A DNA stretch of 64,000 nt from Duganella dendranthematis (GTDB lineage: Bacteria > Pseudomonadota > Gammaproteobacteria > Burkholderiales > Burkholderiaceae_D), in contig NZ_CP051684.1 of assembly GCF_012849375.1 (NCBI RefSeq), positions 4,898,001-4,962,000 on the forward strand, in the 5' to 3' direction. Position 1 is the first letter of the stretch; each line of letters begins with the position of its first letter. The position numbers were made by a program, and so were the translations under genes. Of the stretch, positions 26,776-34,100 are shown in pieces. The notes under the pieces were generated by a model that saw only the letters and a program-made list of their open reading frames with translations, did no database searches and was not told the DNA's origin.

Positions 26776-26788
26776 CGGCCAAAAGCGG
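26776..26788. repeat. Island boundary motif, copy 4 (exact)
   Basis: CGGCCAAAAGCGG, starting one base after the TAA of the 110-residue gene; identical to the copy at 25845. Confidence 0.55.
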
Positions 26789-26838
26789 AATGTCGTGCTT
26801 AATCGAGAATCGATACTTTATTCATCAATTCCAGCGTT

Positions 26839-27465
26839 ATGAAGAACCGCCTTGCTCAGCTCATATTTTTAGCTTTCTTTCAAAGCACTGCGTTAGCGCA
26901 AAGCTCACTTGAGCCATGTCGAAAAGATTTCATTGATGCCTACCATGTCGGCGTCAACAAAGTCATTGATGATGCTGTTGCCGTACCTTCTTCACTTCAG
27001 CTAACGACTTTTCCATCATTTCAGGCTGAATCTGGGTTGCGGTTAGTCGCATCCAAGGTCTACTTTGTGGAGTTTCAAACATCGTTCTGGGGCGATTCGT
27101 ATGTGGTTGACCGTAAAGGGAATGGCCGCATGGACTTTACCAAGCCCAGAACGGTGGCGAAATCAAGAAGCGCTCCATTAAGCTCAGATACAGCGCAACG
27201 TATTGGGCGTGCGTACTCAAAAGCTATTACTGAAGCAACACAATCGGGCAGGATGGGATTGGATGGGACCGCTTACGTGCTTTCGACGGGGAAGGGAGAT
27301 TGCGCGTGGGCTTGGTCTCCGGAGCCGAATTCTCAGAATGGGCAATTAATCGAGTTGATGCGAAGATTGGAGACGCACACCAAATTCTCGTCTTTAATTG
27401 ATTTACAAAGAAGTGAAAAGTCTATCATTCAACTTCTCAACACCATCGAGAGAGTGGGAAAATAA
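26839..27465 (+). CDS. Exported hypothetical protein, 208 residues
   Basis: MKNRLAQLIFLAFFQSTALAQS is a clear Sec signal peptide with cleavage near ALA/QS at about residue 20. The mature part has two cysteines (near 27 and 154), a beta-rich middle (LRLVASKVYFVEFQTSFWGD, VVDRKGNGRMDF) and a region GTAYVLSTGKGDCAWAWSPEPN. I do not recognise a family. Base composition is visibly lower in GC than the core genes around the island. No ribosome site is obvious before ATG 26839. Last gene of the island before the inverted tautomerase. Confidence 0.65.
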   Translation: MKNRLAQLIFLAFFQSTALAQSSLEPCRKDFIDAYHVGVNKVIDDAVAVPSSLQLTTFPSFQAESGLRLVASKVYFVEFQTSFWGDSYVVDRKGNGRMDFTKPRTVAKSRSAPLSSDTAQRIGRAYSKAITEATQSGRMGLDGTAYVLSTGKGDCAWAWSPEPNSQNGQLIELMRRLETHTKFSSLIDLQRSEKSIIQLLNTIERVGK

Positions 27466-27658
27466 TCTGCGTACTTCCGCTAAGGGGCGAAATCAGCCTC
27501 TCACAGAATGGCGCAGGCCAGGGAATTAACTGCCATTGTCAACCCCAGCCCCTAACCTTGCGCAATGTTGTTCTCGATTAGCCGCACAGCTTGCTTCGCG
27601 CCTTCATGAAAAATCGCGTGCTATCGGCCAGCAAAACACCAGCTGGTGGGCGCAGCCC

Positions 27659-27880
27659 TTACGACTTCGCCGCCGCCTCCCTGGCGCGCTGGCGTAGCGT
27701 GGTGACGGCGGTGCCGCCGACGCCCCAGTTGTCGGTCTCCACTTCGTCGATGATGACGAAAGTGGTGGCTGGATTCTTGTTCAGCACTTTTTGCAGCAAA
27801 TCGGTCACGCCCTGAATCAGTTCCTGCTTCTGCTCGGCGGTAGCGCCTTCATTGGTGATGCGGATATTTACGAATGGCAT
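27659..27880 (-). CDS. 4-Oxalocrotonate tautomerase-family protein (copy 2)
   Basis: 73 residues, MPFVNIRITNEG at the N-terminus with the catalytic Pro, and VIIDEVETDNWGVGG. It is strongly similar to copy 1 at 24436-24648 in protein and in DNA (the stretch coding VIIDEVETDNWGV is nearly identical) and lies in the opposite orientation. AAGGAGA precedes the start. The start overlaps the 3' end of the MFS gene by 13 bases, so the two are one transcription unit. It probably acts on the compound exported by, or inducing, that pump, which is inference. Confidence 0.92.
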   Translation of the reverse strand: MPFVNIRITNEGATAEQKQELIQGVTDLLQKVLNKNPATTFVIIDEVETDNWGVGGTAVTTLRQRAREAAAKS

Positions 27881-29253
27881 AGCTTTTCTCCTTGGTTAAA
27901 ATTGGTCGACAGGGCCAGCAGCGCACCGCCGAGCAGCAGGGCGGTCGATACGCCGAGCGCGATTTCGATACCCGACAGGATAGCAGCCGTAGCCGTCGCC
28001 GCCACCAGCGCGCCGTAGACCGCCACCCCCATCGCGCCGCCGACCTGGCGCGCCGTGTTCAATACTGCCGACGCCGTGCCGGCCTGATGCTTTTCAACCG
28101 AGCCGAGAATGGCGGTCGTCATGGCCGGCACCGCCAGTCCCATGCCGGCCGGGATCAGTGCCAGCCCCGGCAGCATGGCCCAGAAACTGGCCGAAGTGGA
28201 AATCCCAAATACGCCCAGCAATGCATAGCCGCTGGCGCCGAGCACGCCACCGATGATCATTGGCAGCCGCGAACCGACCCGCGATTGCAACCAGCCGCTG
28301 GCGATATTGGCGAACAAAAAAGTGCCGGTCAGCGGCAGGAAAATCAGGCCGGCATGCAGCACCGAAAAGCCGCGCACCTGTTGCAGGTAGAAGCTCAGCA
28401 CGAAGATGATGCCGTAGTAGGCAAAGTTGACGAACACGCCGAACAGTACCGCCGGCGAAAAACCGGTCAGCTTAAACAGCTGCAAGGGCAGCATCGGCGC
28501 CGCGCTGCGCGCTTCGACCCGGACGAACAGTACGGCCGCCGCCAGCGCCACGGCGAACGCGCCCAGCACGGCCGGATGCGTCAGGCCCAGTGCATGCACT
28601 TCGATCACCGCGCCAATAAAGGCGGTCAGCGCGATCACCGCCAGCAACTGGCCGGGAATGTCGAAATGGCGGGCCGGGCCATTGTGGCGAATGACCGGCA
28701 CCACCCGCAAGGTCAGCCAGAAGCCGATCAGGCAAATCGGGATATTCACCCAGAAGATGCTGCGCCAGCCGAAGGCCGACATCAGGATGCCGCCCAACAC
28801 CGGCCCGGCGGCGATCGAGACGCCACCGGCGGCGGTCCACCAGGCGATGGCCTGGGCCAGCAGCTTGCGCTCATGCGCATAGACGGCGTTGAGGATGGAC
28901 AGCGAACTCGGTACCAGCAGCGCGGCGCCGACGCCTTGCACCGCGCGCGCCAGGTTGAGCGCCAGCGCGCCGGGCGCCATGGCGCAGGCCAGCGATGCGG
29001 CGGTGAACAGGGCGAAGCCGGTCAGGAACACGCTGCGCGAGCCGAAACGGTCGCCCATGGCGCCGGCCGACAGCAGGAACACGGCAAAGCCCAGCGTGTA
29101 GGCGTCTACCACCCATTGCAGCTGGCTGACACCGGCATGCAGTTCGCGACCGATTTCCGGCAACGCTACGTTGACGATGGTGACGTCCAGCTGGACGATG
29201 ATGAAGGCAAAGCTGCAAGCGAGCAGGATGGCCAGTGAGGGCGTGGGTTTCAT
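27868..29253 (-). CDS. DHA2-type MFS drug exporter
   Basis: 461 residues from ATG 29253 (MKPTPSLAILLACSF), with GGAG just upstream. The frame extends to 29523, but that region belongs to the divergent LysR gene. About 14 hydrophobic segments are visible. Motifs: IIVQLDVTIVNVALPEIG in TM1 (DHA2 motif D1), LSAGAMGDRFGSRSVFLTG (motif A), ARAVQGVGAALLVPSSLSI (motif B) and AAGPVLGGILMSAFGWRSIFWVNIP (antiporter motif C). Role: proton-driven export of a toxic small molecule at the inner membrane. Divergent from LysR with a 25-bp palindrome between them; followed by the overlapping tautomerase gene. Confidence 0.93.
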   Translation of the reverse strand: MKPTPSLAILLACSFAFIIVQLDVTIVNVALPEIGRELHAGVSQLQWVVDAYTLGFAVFLLSAGAMGDRFGSRSVFLTGFALFTAASLACAMAPGALALNLARAVQGVGAALLVPSSLSILNAVYAHERKLLAQAIAWWTAAGGVSIAAGPVLGGILMSAFGWRSIFWVNIPICLIGFWLTLRVVPVIRHNGPARHFDIPGQLLAVIALTAFIGAVIEVHALGLTHPAVLGAFAVALAAAVLFVRVEARSAAPMLPLQLFKLTGFSPAVLFGVFVNFAYYGIIFVLSFYLQQVRGFSVLHAGLIFLPLTGTFLFANIASGWLQSRVGSRLPMIIGGVLGASGYALLGVFGISTSASFWAMLPGLALIPAGMGLAVPAMTTAILGSVEKHQAGTASAVLNTARQVGGAMGVAVYGALVAATATAAILSGIEIALGVSTALLLGGALLALSTNFNQGEKLCHS

Positions 29254-29266
29254 GATGGTGCTCCAG

Positions 29267-29291
29267 AGGTCGATATTGCCAATATAGACCT
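29267..29291. promoter_or_regulatory. LysR-type operator between MFS exporter and LysR gene
   Basis: A 25-bp imperfect palindrome built from AGGTCGATATTG and its inverted copy (CAATATAGACCT), with one mismatched pair around a central C. It lies 13 bases from the MFS start and 59 from the LysR start. Its core fits the LysR T-N11-A consensus. Confidence 0.65.
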
Positions 29292-29350
29292 GATTGCGCA
29301 TCATTAAAAATGAATTATACTGAACTAGTAATTCGCTTATTGAGAATGAT

Positions 29351-30226
29351 ATGGAGCTTTCATCCCTGCGCATCTTTAAAACCGTGGCCGAGGAGGGCGG
29401 CGTGACGCAGGCTGCCGCCCGGCTCAACCGCGTGCAATCCAACGTCTCGGCCAGGCTGACGCAGCTGGAGGAATCGCTGGGCGTCAGCCTGTTCCACCGC
29501 TCCGGGCGGCGCATGCTGATCACCGAGGACGGCGCGCGGCTGCTGGCCTACACCGAGCGGCTGCTGCAACTGGCGGACGAGGCGCAGGAAGCCATGCGCG
29601 GCGACCGCCAGCCATCCGGCCAATTGCGCATCGGCTCGATGGAAACCACCGCCGCCGCGCGATTGCCGCTGGTGCTGGGGCAGTTTCACCGCCAGTATCC
29701 GCAGGTGGACCTGGTGCTGGATACCGGCCCCACCGATTATCTGCTGCAGGCGGTGCTGAATCACAAGGTGGATGTGGCACTGGTAGCGGCCCCGGTCGAG
29801 CGGCCTGAACTGGTGCAGTTGCCGGTGTTTGACGAGGAATTGGTCTTGCTGACCGACAGCCTGCACGGCCCGGTGACGTCGCCGGCCGATGTGGCCAAGC
29901 GTACGCTGCTGGGATTTCGCAGTGGCTGTTCCTACCGTCGGCGGCTGGAACGCTGGTTTGCAGAAGGCGGCGTGTCGCCGGCGCGGATTTCGGAGTTTGG
30001 GACGTTCGAGGCGATTATCGGCTGCGTGGCGGCCGGGATGGGCGTGGCGATGATGCCGAAGGAAGTGCTGAAGCAGCGCGAACTGGCGAAATCCGTGCGC
30101 GTGCACGCATTGCCGGACGACGTCGCGCGCGTCCAGACCATGCTGGTCTGGCGCCGCGACATCGCCCAACACGCCGCCCGCGATGCATTCGCGGCGGCGT
30201 TTGCTACCCCGAACGAAAGGGTCTGA
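29351..30226 (+). CDS. LysR-family regulator of the divergent MFS-tautomerase unit
   Basis: 291 residues. N-terminal HTH (MELSSLRIFKTVAEEGGVTQAAARLNRVQSN split over residues 1-31, then SARLTQLEESLGVSLFHRSGR). The effector domain has PSGQLRIGSMETTAAARLPLVLGQFHRQYPQVDL and GVAMMPKEVL. The VQSNVS recognition segment and TTAAARLP stretch resemble regulators of the PtxR/YdcI-like group that control efflux genes. The last codons and the TGA stop lie inside a 30-bp perfect palindrome, so the C-terminus ...NERV may have been set by insertion of that element. Confidence 0.93.
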   Translation: MELSSLRIFKTVAEEGGVTQAAARLNRVQSNVSARLTQLEESLGVSLFHRSGRRMLITEDGARLLAYTERLLQLADEAQEAMRGDRQPSGQLRIGSMETTAAARLPLVLGQFHRQYPQVDLVLDTGPTDYLLQAVLNHKVDVALVAAPVERPELVQLPVFDEELVLLTDSLHGPVTSPADVAKRTLLGFRSGCSYRRRLERWFAEGGVSPARISEFGTFEAIIGCVAAGMGVAMMPKEVLKQRELAKSVRVHALPDDVARVQTMLVWRRDIAQHAARDAFAAAFATPNERV

Positions 30227-30247
30227 CCCCGTACGGGGTCAGACCCT
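30218..30247. repeat. 30-bp perfect palindrome, REP-like element
   Basis: AGGGTCTGACCCCGT followed directly by its reverse complement. The LysR stop codon (30224-30226) is inside the left arm. The GGGTCTGACCCC sequence is a repeat type I associate with Oxalobacteraceae genomes. In RNA it would form a 13-bp or longer hairpin and could end transcription from the LysR gene. Confidence 0.8.
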
Positions 30248-30285
30248 GTGCCGCAGCGCTGTGCGGGTTCGGGAACAGCGATCGC

Positions 30286-30567
30286 TTAGCGGTTAGCCGG
30301 CGGAGTCGCTGGTGGCGGTTCGGTGGTGGACGGTGGCGTGGTCGCTGCCGGCGGTGCGTTCGGATCTGGCTGGGTAGCCGTGCCGCCTTCCGTGGTCGGC
30401 GTGTTGGTCACCGGCGGCGTAGCTGGTGCCGGAGTGGCCGCTGGAGCTGGGGTCGCTTCCGGCACCGGTGGCGGCACGTCAGCGTCTTTTTTCTTGCAGC
30501 CGCCCAATACGGCAGCGGTAACGAGCAGGGCACAAGCAAACTTACCAGTAAGATGGAACTGTTTCAT
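30286..30567 (-). CDS. Small Pro/Ala/Thr-rich lipoprotein
   Basis: 93 residues. MKQFHLTGKFACALLVTAAVLGGC is a type II signal peptide with lipobox LGGC (acylated Cys24), followed by KKKDAD and a low-complexity tail of Pro, Ala and Thr with PAPAATPAPATPP repeats. The Lys after the cysteine, rather than Asp, favours sorting to the outer membrane. A GGAGT ribosome site precedes ATG 30567. There is no recognisable catalytic domain; such tails usually act as flexible spacers in the periplasm. Function unknown. The 203 bases to the next gene contain no other gene and probably hold both divergent promoters. Confidence 0.75.
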   Translation of the reverse strand: MKQFHLTGKFACALLVTAAVLGGCKKKDADVPPPVPEATPAPAATPAPATPPVTNTPTTEGGTATQPDPNAPPAATTPPSTTEPPPATPPANR

Positions 30568-30770
30568 GGTGGACTCCTGTTAGTGGGTGATTGCCATCTT
30601 AGCCATTCGCGCGGCCGAGTCGTATCGGCGTGACTGCACTGCGTTTGTAGGACAACTGCCCGTCTTATGCCCAAGCTACCTATACGGATGGATACTGCCA
30701 GCCGCCGAAAGGGCAAGGTATGATGGCAACCGAACCATCGAATAGCCCAATACATGAACCGAGAGACACT

Positions 30771-31154
30771 ATGAGCGTGCGGCCTGCACTGATTTGCGTC
30801 GTGGACGACGATGACGGCGTGCGCCAGGCACTGGACAACCTGCTGACTTCCGCCGACTACATTCCGCTGTGCTTCGAATCGGGCGAGGCGTGCCTGTCCT
30901 ATGCGCGGCTGGGCGACATCGACTTCGCGGTGGTGGACATCAAGCTGGGCGGCATGAGCGGCTTCGAACTGCAAGCCAGCCTGAATGCGCTCGACCTGAA
31001 CCTGCCGCTGGTGTTCATCAGCGGCCACGCCGACCAGGCGATGGAGCAGCTGGCGCTGCGTGCCGGCGCCATCGCGCTGCTGCACAAGCCGATCGATGTC
31101 GACCGCCTGCTGGCGCTGATCGAACAAACGCTGTCCGGGCGCGACGGCGCATGA
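30771..31154 (+). CDS. Single-domain response regulator (FixJ-type receiver)
   Basis: 127 residues from ATG 30771 (MSVRPALICVVDDDDGVR); an in-frame ATG at 30720 is possible. The receiver domain is complete: acidic cluster DDDD at 12-15, phospho-acceptor D56 in VVDIKLGGMSG, Ser in FISGHAD, Lys in LLHKPID. There is no output domain, so it works as a phosphate carrier or sink. Its stop overlaps the start of the giant kinase gene as ATGA. Together with the LuxR-type regulator at 36616 it gives the kinase two receivers. Confidence 0.92.
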   Translation: MSVRPALICVVDDDDGVRQALDNLLTSADYIPLCFESGEACLSYARLGDIDFAVVDIKLGGMSGFELQASLNALDLNLPLVFISGHADQAMEQLALRAGAIALLHKPIDVDRLLALIEQTLSGRDGA

Positions 31155-34100
31155 ACCTGGACGACTACACGTTCCAACCTCTCTATCAGGATGGCGTGCT
31201 GGCCACCTTGCGTGGCCATTTAACCGCCGGCCACGGCGCAATCCTGATCACCACCGCCGCCTCCGAGCGCGACGCCGCTGAAGCAGCCCTGTACCTCAAC
31301 AACGAATACGCGCTGCGCGAACGCCTGTTGCCGGCGTGGTCGCGCGCGCCGCAAGGGCTGGCGTGGCACAACGGCGTGATGGCGCTGATTTATCCCGATG
31401 CCGGCGACACGCCGCTGTCGCAACGCGCTGCCGGTCCGCTGGCGCCGGACGCTTTCCTGGCGCTGGCGCTGAGCATCTGCGGCGCGCTGCGCGGCCTGCA
31501 CGACGCCGGCCTGCTGCACCAGAATATCAAGCCCGCCAACATCCTGACCGACAGCGCCGGCCATTGCCGCCTGACCGGCTTTGGCGTGGCCCGCGTCGGC
31601 GCTGCCCATGCACGCGCCGCGCAGGCGGACGTGGTGCGCGGCACGCCGGCGTATATGTCGCCCGAGCAGACCGGCCGCACGCAACTGGGCATCGACGCCC
31701 GTAGCGACCTGTACTCGCTCGGCGTGACCTTGTACGAACTGCTGACCGGACGTTTGCCATTCATGGTCAACGCCAGCGCGGCGGCGGGCGAGTGGATGCA
31801 TGCGCACCTGGCGTCCGAGCCGGCGCCGCCGCACCGAGAACATGCGGCCATGCCGGTAATGCAGTCCAAGGTGGTGCTCAAGCTGTTGGCCAAGCAGCCG
31901 GGCGAGCGCTATCAAAGCGCGGCGGCGCTGGAGGCGGATTTGCGGCGCTGCCAGGACGCATGGCGCGAACGGGGCCAGATTGCGCAATTCCCGCTGGGGC
32001 AGGGCGGCGCGCCGGCGCTGCGTTTTCCGGCGCGTCTGTATAGCCGCGACGACGCCATGGCCGCACTGCTGGCCGCCTGGCAGCAGGTGGCGTCCGACGG
32101 CAAGGAAGTGCTGGCGCTGGTGCACGGTCCTTCCGGCGTCGGCAAGTCGGCGCTGGTGGCGCAGTTTCTGCGCGACCCGCAACTGCGCACCGCCTTGGTC
32201 GCCAGCGCCAAGGTCGACCAGTTTGGTGGCGCCGCGCCGTATGCCGCGCTATCGGCTGCCTTGCGCACGCTGGTGCGCCGCATTCTTGGACAGAGCGCGC
32301 AGGAAGTCGCGTTCTGGCGCCAGCGCGTGCAGCAAGTGCTGGCTGACGACGCCGAACTGGCGATCGCACTGGTGCCGGAGCTGGCGCTGCTGGCCGGCGA
32401 TGTCGCCCACGCTACCACGCCCGCCGCGCCTGAATCGCCGTCGCGTTTGACGATGACGGTGTTCCGGCTGTTGCAATTGTTCGCCGTGCGCGAACGGCCG
32501 CTGATTCTGATGATCGACGATGTGCAGTGGCTTGATGCGGCCAGCCTGCAAGTGCTGGAACAATTGCTGGAACAGGCCAGCGGCCTGCCGTTGCTGCTGC
32601 TGTTGACCAGCCGCGCAGCTGACGGCGATGCGCTGCCGCCAGCTGCGGCGCATCTGCGCGCCCGTGCACAGCAGGCGGTGGAGATCGCGCTGCCGGCGCT
32701 GACGCCAGTGGCGCTGCAAACCATGCTGGCCGAGGCCATGTCCGCCGACCCGATGCAGATCACCGAACTGGCGGCGCTGGTGTATCAGAAAACCGCCGGC
32801 AATCCTTATTTCGTCCAGCAGTTCGTGCAGACCGCCGTCGATGAAGGCTTGGTGGCGCGTGATGCGGCCAGTGGCGAGTGGCGTTTCCGCTTGTCGGAAG
32901 TCGGCGCGCTGCGCTATACCGACAACCTTGCCGACATCGCGCTGGGCCGGCTGGCGCGGCTGCCGTCGCCGACTCGTCGCATGCTGGGCGCCTTGGCCTG
33001 CATGGGCCGCAGTGGCAGCACCGTGCTGCTGCGCGCTTTGTACGAACTGGAAGAGCGCGAGATTGACAGTCTGCTTACGGTAGCGGTGGAGGCCGACGTG
33101 CTGTTGGCTGACGCCGACGGCTACGTCTTTACCCACGACCGCTTGCAGGAAGCCGCCTACGCCGAGCTGGATGGCGAAGCGCGCCACCGCCTGCATGCCC
33201 GCCTGGCGCGCCTGATGGCCAGCGCCGCGCTGGAGAATGCACGCGACGACTTGCTGTTCGGCGCCATGGACCATCTGCAAAAAGCCGTGCACCTGGTGCC
33301 GGCCGAAGAGCGGCAGGAGATGGCTGCCATCGGCCTGATGGCAGGCCGCAAAGCCCGCCGCGCCTGTGCCTACCTTCCGGCGCTGTCCTACCTCAGCATG
33401 GCGCGCAGCCTGCTGGATGCTGGCGACGACAGCGCAGCTGAGCGGCTGGCCTTCGACCTGGCGCTGGAGCAGGCCAGTTGCTATTTCTTTAGCGGTAACC
33501 TGGATGCTGCCGCTGCGATGGTGCCGGCCCTGCGCACTGGCCCGTCGGCGCCGCGTGTGCAAGGCCAGGTGCTGCGGCTGGCGGCCGATATCGCCACCCG
33601 GCGCGGCGACTACGCGCTGGCTGTCAGTCTGATTCTGGAAGGACTGCGTGCCTTCGGCATTGAGATGGCCGCCGCTCCATCCGACGCCGAATGCGAGCGC
33701 GCATACGCCGCGTTGCGCGCCAGCCTGCAAGGCGATTGGCGCGGCTTGCTGCGCGGCTTGCCGCAACAAACCGATCCCGATACCGCCGTGGTGATGGCGC
33801 TGTTATCCAGCCTGCTGGCGCCGGCCACCTTCACCTCGCAATCGCTGCTGTTCCTGCACCTGTGCGCCACGCTGCAAGTGAGCCTGGAACACGGCATGAG
33901 CGGCGAAACGGCGGTAGCGCTGGCGTGGTTCGGCGTGCAGGTCTGTCATCGCTACGGCCACAATGAAGACGGCTTTGAGTACGGCATAGCGGCCCGCGCG
34001 CTGGTCGAACAGCACAGCTACCGCGCCTACGCCGGCTTCGTGCTGCTGGGCCTCGACCAGCTCAGCGTGTGGACCCAGCCGCTCGGTTTTGCGCTCGATT

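Noticed and set aside
25266..27658. Integron cassette array or CRISPR array
   Set aside because: The repeated motif is only 13 bases, lacks attC core sites, spacing is irregular and no integrase or cas gene is present.
24436..27880. Composite transposon bounded by the tautomerase copies
   Set aside because: No transposase, terminal inverted repeats or target duplications are visible; the copies are functional genes in operons.
29254..29523. N-terminal 90-residue extension of the MFS exporter
   Set aside because: It covers the divergent LysR gene and operator; the transporter family start and ribosome site are at 29253.
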